Assembly (NCBI RefSeq): GCF_001421245.1
Contig: NZ_LMKE01000015.1
Coordinates: 20,337-84,336 of the forward strand
From: Sphingomonas sp. Leaf10
GTDB lineage: Bacteria; Pseudomonadota; Alphaproteobacteria; Sphingomonadales; Sphingomonadaceae
DNA length: 64,000 nt
Reading direction: 5' to 3'
Both the position numbers and the translations under genes were made by a program. Below, piece after piece: positions 1 through 9,785 of the stretch; the stretch's first letter is position 1; every line of letters begins with the position of its first letter. The notes under the pieces were generated by a model. It searched no databases and was not told where the DNA came from. It saw nothing but the letters and a program-made list of their open reading frames with translations.

Positions 1-100
1 TTGCCTCGAACGCAGCGTTTTCGACGGCCGCTTCTCGACAGGCTCGAAGCTGCTCGAACCGAACGGAATGAGTCTGCATCGAGATATTGACGATCGATAA
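1..100 (+). other. Possible 3-prime end of an upstream gene
   Basis: One forward frame (codons starting at base 2) is open from the window edge to a TAA at 98-100. Its first 20 or so codons have the G/C-rich third positions of the neighbouring genes. This could be the C-terminus of a gene that starts outside the window, or only intergenic sequence. No family is recognisable from about 30 residues. Confidence 0.2.
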
Positions 101-148
101 GCCCCGGTGCAGCATGACCGTATCACCCGATACGAAGAGGCTTTCTCG

Positions 149-2218
149 ATGCGGCGCAGTTTCGTCCTGACCACCTTGCTCGCGGCTTCCGCTCTGTCCG
201 CCTGTGCGACCACGCCGCCCGTTGCTGTCTTGCCGCCGCCGGAAGCACCCGCGACGGCCGTCGCCGAAGCCGCCCCGGCACCCAAGCCCGAGATCGGCGA
301 TTTCGGCTTCGACGTGGCCGGCATGGACCGCGCCGTGAAGCCCGGCGACAATTTCTACAAATACGCCAACGGCAACTGGGAAAAGATCACCCCGATTCCG
401 GCCGACAAGTCGAACTACGGCATGTTCACCGCGCTCGACGATCTGTCGAAGACCCGCACCCGTGAGCTGCTTGACACCGCCAAGGGCGATGCGAATTCGA
501 AGATCGGCACCGCCTATGCCACCTATCTCGACCAGGCGGCGATCGAAGCGAAGGGGCTGGCCCCGATCCAGCCATGGCTCGGCGAGATCAAGGGCCTGAA
601 GTCGAAGGCCGGCTATGCCGCGCTGGCGGCAAAGGCGTCGCAGGCCGGGGTTGGCGCGCCGTTCGGCGCCTATGTCGGCCCGGATGACAAGGCGCCGACC
701 GTTTACGCGCTACAGACGTCGCAGGCCGGCCTCGGCATGCCCGACCGCGACTATTATCTTTCGACCGATGCCAAGCTGGTCGAACAGCGCAAAGCCTATC
801 AGGCGCATCTCGCCAAGATGCTGACGCTGGCGGGCGAACCCGATGCCGCCGCCCGTGCCGCGGCGATCGTCGCGTTCGAAACGCAGATCGCCAAGGCGCA
901 CTGGACGCGGATCGAAAGCCGCGACGCGAACAAGACCTATAACAAGATGACCGTCGCCGACCTCCAGCGTCGCGCGCCGGGCTTCGACTTCGCGACCTAT
1001 TTCCGGGGTCTGGGCGCCAACACCAGCGACGTGATCGTCGCACAGCCGACCGCCTTCACCGGCATGGCCAAGGTGATCGGCGCGGCACCGCTGTCGGTGC
1101 TGAAGGACCAGATGCTGGTGCGCTCGCTCGACAATTTCTCGGGTGTGCTGCCCAAGGCGTTGGACCAGGAAAACTTCGCCTTCTACGGCACCGTCCTGTC
1201 GGGCACGCCGGAGCAGGAGGAACGCTGGAAGCGCGCGGTCGACTTCACGTCGGAAGCGGTCGCCGATGACGTCAGCAAGGCGTATGTCGCCAAATACTTC
1301 CCGCCCGCGACCAAGGCGGCAGCGGACGAGCTGGTCCGCAACGTGACGGAGGCGATGGGCCGCCGCATCGACAATCTCGACTGGATGGCGCCCGAGACCA
1401 AGGCGAAGGCCCGCGCGAAGCTTGCCGCCTTCACGCCGAAGATCGGCTATCCCGATCAGTGGCGCGACTTGAGCGACCTGACGATTACCCCCGGCGATGC
1501 GTTCGGCAACATGCTGCGCGCGAACCAGTGGCAGCAGCGCTACAACGTCCAGCATCTCGGCAAGCCGATCCAGAAATGGGAATGGTTCATGACGCCGATG
1601 ACCGTGAACGCCTATGCGAACCCGGTCATGAACGAGATCGTGTTCCCGGCCGCCATCCTGCAACCGCCCTTCTTCGATCCGAACGCCGATCCGGCGGTCA
1701 ACTACGGCGCGATCGGCGCGGTGATCGGGCACGAGATCAGCCATCATTTCGATGATCAGGGCCGCAAGTACGACGTCAACGGCAGCCTGACCGACTGGTG
1801 GACCGCCGAGGACGTGAAGCGGTTCGACGAACGCACCGCCGCGCTGGTCAAGCAATATGACGCCTATGAACCGCTGCCCGGCCTGCATGTGAAGGGTGAA
1901 CTGACGCTGGGCGAAAACATCGCCGACCTTGCCGGGCTGACCGCCGCGTGGGACGCCTATACCCATGCCTATCCGAACGATCAGAAGGCGATCGACGGCT
2001 TCAGCCCCGAACAGCGTTTCTACCTCGGCTGGGCACAGGTGTGGCGGCGCAGCTACCGCGAGGCGAACCTGCGCCAGCGGCTGCTGACCGACCCGCACAG
2101 CCCCTCCGAACAGCGCGCCTGGGTCGTCCGCAATCTCGACCCGTGGTACAAGGGCTATACCCCCGCGACCGGCGAATATCTGTTCCTCCCCCCCGAACAG
2201 CGCGTTCGCATCTGGTAA
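149..2218 (+). CDS. M13 family zinc metallopeptidase, lipoprotein
   Basis: Predicted 689-aa envelope endopeptidase of the neprilysin/PepO (M13) family. The zinc-binding HEISH motif lies at residues 528-532 (H528, E529, H532), and the third ligand is E589 in GENIAD. A substrate-binding NAYAN motif sits about 50 residues before the HExxH. The N-terminus MRRSFVLTTLLAASALSAC is a lipoprotein signal with an LSAC lipobox, so the enzyme is probably anchored in the periplasmic or outer-membrane face. I chose ATG 149 over the upstream in-frame GTG at 107 because GAAGAGG at 134-140 is well placed and the signal peptide begins there. The C-terminus ends RVRIW and lacks the Cys of the common CxxW ending. 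A palindromic repeat begins 10 bases after the stop. Confidence 0.93.
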   Translation: MRRSFVLTTLLAASALSACATTPPVAVLPPPEAPATAVAEAAPAPKPEIGDFGFDVAGMDRAVKPGDNFYKYANGNWEKITPIPADKSNYGMFTALDDLSKTRTRELLDTAKGDANSKIGTAYATYLDQAAIEAKGLAPIQPWLGEIKGLKSKAGYAALAAKASQAGVGAPFGAYVGPDDKAPTVYALQTSQAGLGMPDRDYYLSTDAKLVEQRKAYQAHLAKMLTLAGEPDAAARAAAIVAFETQIAKAHWTRIESRDANKTYNKMTVADLQRRAPGFDFATYFRGLGANTSDVIVAQPTAFTGMAKVIGAAPLSVLKDQMLVRSLDNFSGVLPKALDQENFAFYGTVLSGTPEQEERWKRAVDFTSEAVADDVSKAYVAKYFPPATKAAADELVRNVTEAMGRRIDNLDWMAPETKAKARAKLAAFTPKIGYPDQWRDLSDLTITPGDAFGNMLRANQWQQRYNVQHLGKPIQKWEWFMTPMTVNAYANPVMNEIVFPAAILQPPFFDPNADPAVNYGAIGAVIGHEISHHFDDQGRKYDVNGSLTDWWTAEDVKRFDERTAALVKQYDAYEPLPGLHVKGELTLGENIADLAGLTAAWDAYTHAYPNDQKAIDGFSPEQRFYLGWAQVWRRSYREANLRQRLLTDPHSPSEQRAWVVRNLDPWYKGYTPATGEYLFLPPEQRVRIW

Positions 2219-2227
2219 CCCCGTTAT

Positions 2228-2306
2228 CCCTCTCCCCATCAGGGGAGAGGGATGCGCAGACTTGGTCTTCGCGCAAGCGAAGGCCTAGTCGAAGCTGGGA
2301 GAGGGG
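2228..2306 (+). repeat. GGGGAGAGGG-family palindromic repeat, solo copy R1
   Basis: A palindrome CCCTCTCCCC-ATCA-GGGGAGAGGG (2228-2251) is followed after about 45 bases by GGGAGAGGGG. The same two-part layout occurs at 8230-8302 and, without the spacer, at both ends of the DUF559 gene (32362-32398 and 32738-32773). The spacer contains its own hairpin (TTCGCGCAAGCGAA). It may also act as a terminator for the M13 gene. The rest of the gap to 2493 shows nothing recognisable. Confidence 0.75.
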
Positions 2307-2493
2307 GGCGCTCGCGTCTGCGAGCGCGCGAGCCACCGGCTCGCCCCACCCAACTCGCATATCCTCGTCCCCCGCCCGGGAAGGGGCCGGAACGCCGACG
2401 AACCGAACACACTGGCGTGCCACCCGTCCGTTCACCGCTACCCGGCCCGCACAACGCTTGACGGACGCAGGCCGTCACCCCAACAGCCTATTC

Positions 2494-4881
2494 ATGCTGC
2501 CCAAATTTTCCGCTGGCCCGTCGCCGGTCCTGCCGCTGATCACCGCGCTTGCCGCCGGGGTGGTTGCGGGGGCTGTCATCCTGTGGATGATCGGGAGCCT
2601 GGCCGTCGCCGCCGGCTTTGCCGCGGCCGCGGTGGTACTGGCGGGCGTCGCGCAGGCGGTGCTGCACTGGACCGATACCCGCGAACCGGTCGAACCCAGC
2701 GTCGACTGGTCGCTGGTGCAGACCATCGCCGCCACCTGTCCCTACGCGCTGGCGGTGACCGACCGGGCCGGGCGGCTGGTCAGCGCCAATAATCGGTTCG
2801 CGACGATGTTCGGCGGCTATCCCACCCCGCCCGGCGTGCTGGGCGACGGGGTCGATGCCAACACCCTTGCCGGCGCGGCCCGGTCGGCATGGCGCGATGG
2901 CGAGGCGAAGGCGACGGTGCGGCAGGGTGACGCCCCGCTCAATGTGACGCTGTACCGCGCCGGCGACAACATGCTCGTCTGGCAGTTCGAAGGCGGGCAG
3001 GTCATCGCCGAGGCGGTGTCGATGCGCACGATGATCGCCGGAACCGCCGGCGACCGGCTCGGCACGGCGGGGGTGATGCTCGCGCTGCTCACCTCCGACG
3101 GTCGCATCCGTGCCGCCAACCGCGTGTTCCGCGCCCGCGCCGTCGGCAACGAGGAAGCTGCGATCGAGGGGCGCGACTTCGCCCGCTTCCTCGTCACCGA
3201 CCATCGCGGGCGGGTGCGCTTCGAACGCGAGGGGCTGGGCGGCGATCCCCTGCGTATCGTGCAGGTGCCGATCACCGACGATGCCGCCGGACCGATGCTG
3301 GTGGCGCTGCTCGACGAGGAAGAGGCGCCGGTCGGACTGATGCCGATCGCCACGCCGGGATCGGCGGGGCAGGTGCGGGCGCTCGTGTCGCTGCTGCCGG
3401 TCGGCATGGCGCTGGTCGATCGCGACGGGCGCTTCCTGCATATGAACGACGCCTTCGTCCGCGCGACCGGCGTCAATCCGGTCGCGCCGCCGCTCTATCC
3501 GGGCGACCTGGTGGTGCGCGAGGACAAGGCGGCGCTGGCCGACGCCGTCCGCCGCTTCGCCGGGGGCGCACAGCATAATGCCGACATGGCGGTGCGGCTG
3601 GCCGATCGTTCCGACGAACCGATCGCGCTGACGATCGCCGGCGCACGCGGGCTGGGCGAGGCGGCCGTCGTCCTGTCGCTGCGCGATACGGGCGAGGAGG
3701 GCAAGCTGAAGCGGCAGGTGGCGCAGGCGACCAAGATGCAGGCGGTGGGGCAGCTCGCCGGCGGCGTCGCGCACGACTTCAACAACATCCTGACCGCGAT
3801 CATCGGGCATTGCGACCTGATGCTGATGCGCCATTCGCCCGGCGACAGCGATTATGACGATATCCAGCAGATCCGCGCCAATTCGAACCGCGCCGCCAGC
3901 CTGACCCGCCAACTCCTCGCCTTCTCGCGCCAGCAGACGCTGCGCCCGCAGGTGTTGCAGCTGCCCGACGTCATTTCCGAAGTCTCGAACCTGCTGAAGC
4001 GCCTGCTCGGCGAAACCGTGCAGCTGGTCGTCAACCACGGGCGCGGGCTGGGGTCGGTACGCGCCGATCCGGGGCAGCTCGAACAGGTCGTCGTCAACCT
4101 GGCGGTCAACGCTCGCGACGCGATGCTGTCGCAGGGCGGCAATCGCAACGTGCTGACCATCGAGACGCTGGCGACCAGCGCGCAGGAAGTCCGCGCGATG
4201 GACGACGACGTGCTGCCGGTCGGCGACTATGTGACGCTCAAGGTTTCCGATACCGGCACCGGCATCCCGCCCGAAGTGCTGCCCAAGATCTTCGAACCCT
4301 TCTTCACCACCAAGGAAGTGGGTAAGGGGACCGGCCTCGGCCTGTCGACCGTCTATGGCATCATCAAGCAGTCGGGCGGTTACATCTTTGCCGAATCGCG
4401 CGCCGGGCGCGGTGCGACCTTCGTCATCCACCTGCCGGTCCATGCCGCCGCCGCCGAACCGCCGCGCATCGGCACCAACCCGAAGCTGAAGAGCGAACCG
4501 ACCGCGCCGGCATGGGGATCGGGCACGGTCCTGCTGGTCGAGGACGAGGACATGGTCCGCGTCATCGCCGAACGCGCGCTCAGCCGGCAGGGCTATACGG
4601 TGATGACCGCCGAGAATGGCGAGGCGGCGCTGGAGCTGCTCGCCGACCGCCCGCACATCGATCTGCTCATCTCCGACGTGGTCATGCCGACGATGGATGG
4701 ACCGACGATGGTCGGCCACGTACGCAAAGTCTATCCGACCTTGCCGATTCTGTTCATGTCCGGCTATGCCGAGGAACAGTTGCGCCGGTCGATTGATCTG
4801 GATCAAGTTTCGTTCCTGCCAAAGCCGTTTTCGGTGCAGCAACTTGCCACGGCCGCGCGCGATGCGCTGGCCCAGACCTGA
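2494..4881 (+). CDS. cckA: CckA-type hybrid sensor histidine kinase
   Basis: 795-aa membrane-bound hybrid kinase matching the cell-cycle kinase CckA. In alphaproteobacteria CckA feeds phosphate through ChpT to CtrA and CpdR. Two hydrophobic segments lie at about residues 12-60, followed by two or three PAS-like regions. The HisKA motif [14 protein letters not shown] carries phospho-acceptor H427, then come HATPase N and G boxes ([20 protein letters not shown]) and a C-terminal receiver with D728 in [13 protein letters not shown]. The [16 protein letters not shown] stretch is typical of CckA. The start is the first ATG before the membrane segments. The open frame extends upstream to about 1948, but that part overlaps the peptidase gene and a repeat and lacks coding character. 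No good ribosome binding site is seen. Domain-level identity is near certain; the orthology rests on architecture. Confidence 0.9.
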   Translation: MLPKFSAGPSPVLPLITALAAGVVAGAVILWMIGSLAVAAGFAAAAVVLAGVAQAVLHWTDTREPVEPSVDWSLVQTIAATCPYALAVTDRAGRLVSANNRFATMFGGYPTPPGVLGDGVDANTLAGAARSAWRDGEAKATVRQGDAPLNVTLYRAGDNMLVWQFEGGQVIAEAVSMRTMIAGTAGDRLGTAGVMLALLTSDGRIRAANRVFRARAVGNEEAAIEGRDFARFLVTDHRGRVRFEREGLGGDPLRIVQVPITDDAAGPMLVALLDEEEAPVGLMPIATPGSAGQVRALVSLLPVGMALVDRDGRFLHMNDAFVRATGVNPVAPPLYPGDLVVREDKAALADAVRRFAGGAQHNADMAVRLADRSDEPIALTIAGARGLGEAAVVLSLRDTGEEGKLKRQVAQATKMQAVGQLAGGVAHDFNNILTAIIGHCDLMLMRHSPGDSDYDDIQQIRANSNRAASLTRQLLAFSRQQTLRPQVLQLPDVISEVSNLLKRLLGETVQLVVNHGRGLGSVRADPGQLEQVVVNLAVNARDAMLSQGGNRNVLTIETLATSAQEVRAMDDDVLPVGDYVTLKVSDTGTGIPPEVLPKIFEPFFTTKEVGKGTGLGLSTVYGIIKQSGGYIFAESRAGRGATFVIHLPVHAAAAEPPRIGTNPKLKSEPTAPAWGSGTVLLVEDEDMVRVIAERALSRQGYTVMTAENGEAALELLADRPHIDLLISDVVMPTMDGPTMVGHVRKVYPTLPILFMSGYAEEQLRRSIDLDQVSFLPKPFSVQQLATAARDALAQT

Positions 4882-4938
4882 TCTCTACGCCGAATTCTGT
4901 TGCGGTGTTCCTGCTTTGACCGCTAAGGACCGCGGCGT

Positions 4939-5292
4939 ATGACTTCGCCCGCGCGTATCCTCGTCGTTGAGGATGAACCCCTGATCGCCATGATGCTCGA
5001 GGATTTTCTCGACCTGCTGGGCCGAACCGTTACCGGCACCGCCGACAGCGTCGCATCGGCGATGGCTGCGGTGGACAAGGGCGGCATCGACGCCGCGATC
5101 CTCGACGTTCACCTGCGTGCGGGGGAAAAGAGCTGGCCGGTCGCCGACAAGCTGGCGGAGGCGGGCATCCCGTTCGTGCTGGCGACCGGTGGGTCGGGCG
5201 ACATGATCGAACCCGCCCACCGCGACCGCCCGGTCCTGTCGAAGCCGTTCACGATGGATGCCGTCGAAAAGGTGCTGAACGAATTGGGTTGA
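4939..5292 (+). CDS. Single-domain response regulator
   Basis: 117-aa stand-alone receiver domain. An acidic pair is present in VVEDEP near the N-terminus, the phospho-acceptor is D56 in AAILDVHL, and the conserved lysine lies in LSKPF near the C-terminus. There is no output domain, so it probably acts by protein contact or as a phosphate sink. It starts 57 bases after cckA in the same direction and may be cotranscribed. It is not an obvious CpdR or DivK by motif, so a partnership with CckA is inferred from position only. Confidence 0.85.
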   Translation: MTSPARILVVEDEPLIAMMLEDFLDLLGRTVTGTADSVASAMAAVDKGGIDAAILDVHLRAGEKSWPVADKLAEAGIPFVLATGGSGDMIEPAHRDRPVLSKPFTMDAVEKVLNELG

Positions 5293-5405
5293 TCCGGTCG
5301 GTATTTGGTATCGAAATGTTGCCCATTCCCTGAATTGGGTCCGAATCGACGGCGATTTCGCTACGCCCGATTGACATGCCGTCGTCGTGGCATGAGCCTT
5401 CGGTC

Positions 5406-6560
5406 ATGCTCGGACCTGCACTGCTCCTGCTCGCTCAGACCGCCACGCCGCCGGCGGCAGCAACCGACGACATCATCGTGATCGGCAGCCGCGCTGAAGA
5501 AGCGCTGGCCGCCTGTCTCGAACGCAACTGTCCGCCCGCCGAGGAAGTGGAGGCGTCGTTGCAGGCTTCGGTCGAACAATTCGTCGCGGGTCGGTATGGC
5601 GCAGCCCGCCAGACGTTGCAGGCCGCGATCAAGCGCAACCGCGCCCATGCCGCCGAACTGCCCGGTCCCGTTTCCAGCCTCTATGCGACCCTCGCGACCG
5701 TTGCCGAGCATCAGGGCGACACGCGGCTATGGACCGCGTCCGCCCGCAACAATCTGCTGACCCTGCGCAAGCATGTCGGGTCGGCCAATCGCGCCACCTT
5801 GATGGAGCAACTGGCGTTTGGCGACGCGATGCTCGGCATCGGACAGTCGCGCGCGGCCGACAGCACGTTTTCGGCGGTGCAACGGCTGGCGATCGAACAG
5901 GATCATGCCGCGCTTGCCTCTGCCGCCACCTACCGCCGCGCGATGATAGCCTTCGCCGAACGCGATTATAAGGCGGCGCAGCGTTTCGCCGATCAGGCAG
6001 TGCGCCTGGCCGGACCGGACGCGCGCCTGATGGCCAATCTTCGCGATACGATGAACGCCCGGATCGCCATTCGAAAGGGGGATACGGATGCCGTCGATGC
6101 GCTGGCCGCGCGGCTGCGCCAGTCGCCCGATCAGCAACCCCGGCTACTCTATGCAAAGCCGATCAGCGACATCAACCGTTTCACGGACGGTGCGCTGCTC
6201 AATCCCTACCATGACTCGGACATTCGCTACGCCGATGTCGGATATTGGATCCGCCCGGACGGGACGACGGCCGGTGTCGAGGTCCTGCGTGACAAGGGGC
6301 TGGGGCAATGGCGTCCCGGTATCGTCAAGAATGTCGGCGAACGCCGCTACGTGCCGCTCGACGTCGCCGCCAGCCATCCCGGCATCTACCGGATCGATCG
6401 TTTCACGGTTCGCGCGACGATAGGCGAGGCCACGGGGACACGCATTGCGCGGCGGGTCGGTCGCCTGTCCGTCCATATCATCGACCTCACCGAAACCGAT
6501 GCGTTAGGCGACGTCCACAAGCGCCGGGTTGCCGAAGCAACCGAACGGGGAGCAACGTAA
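5406..6560 (+). CDS. Exported repeat-like protein with TonB-C-like tail, function unknown
   Basis: About 384 aa. A short hydrophobic N-terminus (MLGPALLLLAQ) looks like a signal peptide and is followed by DDIIVIGSR, a phrase common in sphingomonad exported proteins. Residues 50-240 are helical and alanine-rich, with pairing typical of TPR-like repeats. The last 150 residues (YWIRPDGTTAGVEVLRDKG) recall the beta-strand core of TonB C-terminal or energy-transducer-like domains. ATG 5376 is an alternative start. I cannot name a function. Candidates are a periplasmic scaffold or a partner of TonB-dependent uptake. Confidence 0.65.
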   Translation: MLGPALLLLAQTATPPAAATDDIIVIGSRAEEALAACLERNCPPAEEVEASLQASVEQFVAGRYGAARQTLQAAIKRNRAHAAELPGPVSSLYATLATVAEHQGDTRLWTASARNNLLTLRKHVGSANRATLMEQLAFGDAMLGIGQSRAADSTFSAVQRLAIEQDHAALASAATYRRAMIAFAERDYKAAQRFADQAVRLAGPDARLMANLRDTMNARIAIRKGDTDAVDALAARLRQSPDQQPRLLYAKPISDINRFTDGALLNPYHDSDIRYADVGYWIRPDGTTAGVEVLRDKGLGQWRPGIVKNVGERRYVPLDVAASHPGIYRIDRFTVRATIGEATGTRIARRVGRLSVHIIDLTETDALGDVHKRRVAEATERGAT

Positions 6561-6671
6561 CCGGCGCCGGCCCGTGTTCGCGGAATTCCGCCGACCCTGA
6601 TCGCCGCTCCGTCCCACATGACCGCTTCACGGCGCTGTCCGCACCCGTTACCTCGGCCGGGGGAGAGGCAT

Positions 6672-8243
6672 ATGGGTTCGATCAAGTCGACATTATCCGA
6701 CCGGCAGGCCGTGTGGGCGTTCGTGCTCGGCTGTATCGCGGTGACGATCGGCGTCGTCGCGCATCTGCCGATGTTCGCGATGGCGCGGTCGATGGGCTAT
6801 CATATGGCCGGCATGCCGATGGACAATATGATGCTCGGCGGCATGGCGCTGATCGTGCTCGGCACGATGGTCGCCGCATACGGCCTGCTCCCCCGCGACC
6901 TTGCCGCACAGCGGGCCGCCGCCGCCGATATCGTCGTTGCCGCGCCCGAGGATGCCGAACTGTCGCTCGCCCATTGGGGGCTGATGGCGGTGCTGGTCGT
7001 GGCGCTCATCATCGACGTGATGAAGCCCGCCTCGCTCGGTTTCACCGTGCCCGGCATGATTTCCGAATATGGCGTTCCCAAACGCACCGTGTCGTTGGTG
7101 CCGTTCTTTGCGCTGGCGGGCACCGTTACCGGATCGGTGCTGTGGGGCTGGATCGCCGACGTCTATGGGCGAAAGGCGTCGATCCTGTTGTCGGCGGTGA
7201 TGTTCGTCGGCACGTCGATCTGCGGCGCGATGCCCAGCCTAGCGTGGAACATCGCGATGTGCTTCATGATGGGCGCGGCGGCGGGTGGCATGCTCCCGGT
7301 CACCTATGCGCTGCTCGCCGAGATGATGCCCAACCGTCATCGCGGCTGGAGCCTCGTGCTGGTCGGTGGCCTCGGCGCGGTCGGCGGCTATTTCGCCGCC
7401 AGCGGCATCTCGGCGATCTTGCAACCGATCTTCGGTTGGCGCATCCTGTGGCTCGCCAATCTGCCGACCGGGCTGACGCTGGTCCTGCTCGGCGCGCTGA
7501 TCCCCGAATCTGCCAAGTTCCTCCTTGCCCGTGGCCGCGTGCAGGAGGCGGAGGCGGTGATGCGCCGCTTCGGCGCGAAGGCCAGCCGCGCCCCCGTCCG
7601 CATCGCCGGCCCGCGCGCGACCGCGCTGACCGGGGCCAGACTCTATGGCAAGCTCGCGGCGCTCAGCATCTGTGCGCTGTCATGGGGCCTCATCAATTTC
7701 GGCCTGTTGTTGTGGCTGCCCGCCGATCTGGTCGCGAAAGGCTATTCGGTCGGCGTGTCGAGCCGCCTGCTTGCCGAAAGCGCGCTGATCGCCTTCCCGA
7801 CCGTGTTCCTCGCCGCGTTCCTCTACAGCCGGTGGAGCACCAAATGGTCGCTCGCCGTCATGATCGCGCTGACGCTTGCCGGCCTGTTGCTGGTGCTGCA
7901 ACTCGAACTGGCCGGCAGCGGCAGTCCGGTGCTGCCGGTCGCGTTGCTGATCGTAGGCACCAACGGCATCATCGCGATCGTCCTGCCCTATGCCGCCGAA
8001 AGCTTCCCGATGCGTGTCCGCGGTCGCGCCACCGGCTGGGTCGCCGCCTGTACCAAGGCCGGCGGGCTGATCGCACAGGGGCTGACCATCGCCGGCGTCG
8101 CGCTGTCGATGGGGGCGTCGTCACTGATGGTCATGGTCCCGACCGCATTGTCGCTGGTGCTGGTCGCATGGTTCGGCCGCGAAACGCGCGGCCGCGACCT
8201 GCGCGACCTCGACGCCGACAACGCCTCAACCCTCTCCCCGTAA
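6672..8243 (+). CDS. MFS transporter (sugar porter/aromatic acid type)
   Basis: 523-aa inner-membrane major facilitator with about 12 hydrophobic segments. The loop 2-3 signature appears as GWIADVYGRKAS, and a second-half counterpart follows the sixth helix region. I chose ATG 6672 because GGGAGAGG lies just upstream at 6661-6668. The frame opens further up at 6618 but adds only a polar arm. The C-terminus ends STLSP followed by TAA, and both the last codons and the stop are supplied by the palindromic repeat at 8230-8254. The native C-terminus may therefore have been replaced when the repeat arrived. Substrate unknown. Confidence 0.85.
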   Translation: MGSIKSTLSDRQAVWAFVLGCIAVTIGVVAHLPMFAMARSMGYHMAGMPMDNMMLGGMALIVLGTMVAAYGLLPRDLAAQRAAAADIVVAAPEDAELSLAHWGLMAVLVVALIIDVMKPASLGFTVPGMISEYGVPKRTVSLVPFFALAGTVTGSVLWGWIADVYGRKASILLSAVMFVGTSICGAMPSLAWNIAMCFMMGAAAGGMLPVTYALLAEMMPNRHRGWSLVLVGGLGAVGGYFAASGISAILQPIFGWRILWLANLPTGLTLVLLGALIPESAKFLLARGRVQEAEAVMRRFGAKASRAPVRIAGPRATALTGARLYGKLAALSICALSWGLINFGLLLWLPADLVAKGYSVGVSSRLLAESALIAFPTVFLAAFLYSRWSTKWSLAVMIALTLAGLLLVLQLELAGSGSPVLPVALLIVGTNGIIAIVLPYAAESFPMRVRGRATGWVAACTKAGGLIAQGLTIAGVALSMGASSLMVMVPTALSLVLVAWFGRETRGRDLRDLDADNASTLSP

Positions 8244-8302
8244 AGGGGAGAGGGATACCGAAGCTTGCCAGCAAAGCTGGCTAGCGCAGGTTGGGAGAGG
8301 GG
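8230..8302 (+). repeat. GGGGAGAGGG-family palindromic repeat, solo copy R2
   Basis: CCCTCTCCCC-GTAAA-GGGGAGAGGG at 8230-8254 is followed by a hairpin (AGCTTGCCAGCAAAGCTGG) and TTGGGAGAGGGG at 8291-8302. The loop TAA is the stop codon of the upstream transporter gene. The layout matches R1 at 2228, and the terminal TTGGGAGAGGGG is identical to the inner ends of the copies flanking the DUF559 gene. Confidence 0.75.
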
Positions 8303-8396
8303 AGGCGAGCCGACAGGCTCGCGCGCTTGCGTCAGCAGCGTTCCCCAGCGCCGACTTCCACTAAGTGCATTCACCAAACCGCCCCTTGCGGAACGG

Positions 8397-8411
8397 GAAC
8401 AAAACGAATAC
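8397..8411 (+). promoter_or_regulatory. Possible LexA (SOS) box upstream of recA
   Basis: GAACAAAACGAATAC lies 61 bases before the recA start. The alphaproteobacterial LexA site is a direct repeat GTTC-N7-GTTC (GAAC-N7-GAAC on the other strand). Here one half is exact and the other is ATAC, so the match is imperfect. Position and A-rich centre fit a recA operator. Confidence 0.45.
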
Positions 8412-8471
8412 ATGGAAATCCAACAGACGCGTTGAACCCTCGACGCGGTTGCTCTACGCGAAAGGCTGGAC

Positions 8472-9566
8472 ATGGCGGCAAATCTGAAGGCGGTCGATAG
8501 CAAGATGGCGGCGGCAAACGACAAGGCGGCGGGTGAACGGCAAAAGGCGCTCGACGCCGCGCTGGCCCAGATCGACCGGGCGTTCGGCAAGGGTTCGGCG
8601 ATGAAGCTGGGCCAGAAGGAAGCGATGCAGGTCGAGGCGATCTCGACCGGGTCGCTCGGCCTTGACATCGCGCTCGGCGTCGGCGGCCTGCCGCGCGGGC
8701 GCGTGATCGAAGTGTACGGCCCGGAAAGCTCGGGCAAGACCACGCTGGCGCTGCACGTGCTGGCGGAGGCGCAGAAGGGCGGCGGCACCGTAGCCTTCGT
8801 CGACGCCGAACACGCGCTCGATCCGGTCTATGCGAAGAAGCTGGGCGTCAACATCGACGAACTGATCGTGTCGCAGCCCGATACCGGCGAACAGGCGCTC
8901 GAAATCGTCGATACGCTGGTCCGCTCGAACGCGATCGACGTGCTGGTGGTGGACTCGGTCGCCGCGCTGGTGCCGCGTGCCGAAATCGAGGGCGAGATGG
9001 GCGACAGCCATGTCGGCTTGCAGGCGCGTCTGATGTCGCAGAGCTTGCGCAAGCTGACCGGCTCGATCAGCCGCTCGCGCTGCATGGTGATCTTCATCAA
9101 CCAGCTGCGCATGAAGATCGGCGTGATGTACGGCAACCCGGAGACGACCACCGGCGGCAACGCGCTGAAATTCTATGCGTCGGTCCGCCTCGACATCCGT
9201 CGCACCGGACAGATCAAGGATCGCGACGAGATCATCGGCAACACCACCCGCGTGAAGGTGGTGAAGAACAAGGTCGCACCGCCGTTCAAGCAGGTCGAAT
9301 TCGACATCATGTACGGGCAGGGCATTTCGAAGATCGGCGAAATCCTCGATCTGGGCGTGAAGGCTGGACTGGTCGAGAAATCGGGCGCGTGGTTCAGCTA
9401 TGACAGCGTGCGTATCGGGCAGGGGCGTGAGAACGCGAAGAACTTCCTGAACGAACATCCCGAACTGCGCGACAAGCTCGAGGCCGCGATCCGTCAGCGC
9501 ACCGAAAAGGTCGCGGAAGAGATGATGACCGGTCCCGACGCCGATGATGGCGACGACGATCTGTAA
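8472..9566 (+). CDS. recA: Recombinase A
   Basis: 364-aa RecA, the ATP-dependent strand-exchange protein that also triggers LexA self-cleavage. Walker [10 protein letters not shown] lies at residues 83-91. The MAW-like lid and L2 DNA-binding loop are present ([33 protein letters not shown]). The acidic tail DADDGDDDL is the usual RecA C-terminal brake. The start is supported by GAAAGG six bases upstream. A second Met at residue 12 would give a more usual length, so the N-terminus is slightly uncertain. It is a single gene flanked by a candidate SOS box and a terminator hairpin. Confidence 0.98.
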   Translation: MAANLKAVDSKMAAANDKAAGERQKALDAALAQIDRAFGKGSAMKLGQKEAMQVEAISTGSLGLDIALGVGGLPRGRVIEVYGPESSGKTTLALHVLAEAQKGGGTVAFVDAEHALDPVYAKKLGVNIDELIVSQPDTGEQALEIVDTLVRSNAIDVLVVDSVAALVPRAEIEGEMGDSHVGLQARLMSQSLRKLTGSISRSRCMVIFINQLRMKIGVMYGNPETTTGGNALKFYASVRLDIRRTGQIKDRDEIIGNTTRVKVVKNKVAPPFKQVEFDIMYGQGISKIGEILDLGVKAGLVEKSGAWFSYDSVRIGQGRENAKNFLNEHPELRDKLEAAIRQRTEKVAEEMMTGPDADDGDDDL

Positions 9567-9577
9567 TCACTGTCAAC

Positions 9578-9603
9578 ATCGGGCGGCCAACGTGCCGCCC
9601 GAT
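9578..9603 (+). terminator. Terminator hairpin after recA
   Basis: Perfect 10-bp stem ATCGGGCGGC/GCCGCCCGAT with a 6-base loop, 11 bases after the recA stop, followed by a moderately T-rich CCTTGTTCG. This is a plausible intrinsic terminator. Apart from this, the 9567-9785 gap shows nothing identifiable. Confidence 0.6.
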
Positions 9604-9785
9604 CCTTGTTCGATCTTGTCTTATCTGTTGATCTAGAACGATTTTTTCCCGCCAGTCCGGCTCCGGCAAACATCCGTTCCGTGTAACCTTCGCCAACTTC
9701 CGCCGATCCCGCGACACCATCGTGCAACCTCGGTCGGCCTGCCGCATTGGTTCGGCCAAGCCGTTGACCGTACAGGGATGTTCCG

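Noticed and set aside
710..2239. Long open frame opposite the M13 peptidase
   Set aside because: It is the antisense shadow of a confirmed gene in GC-rich DNA; no family motif and no ribosome site.
2488..4842. 784-codon open frame opposite cckA
   Set aside because: Full-length mirror of a kinase with clear motifs; composition (His, Arg, Gln, Asp rich) is typical of reverse-strand readings.
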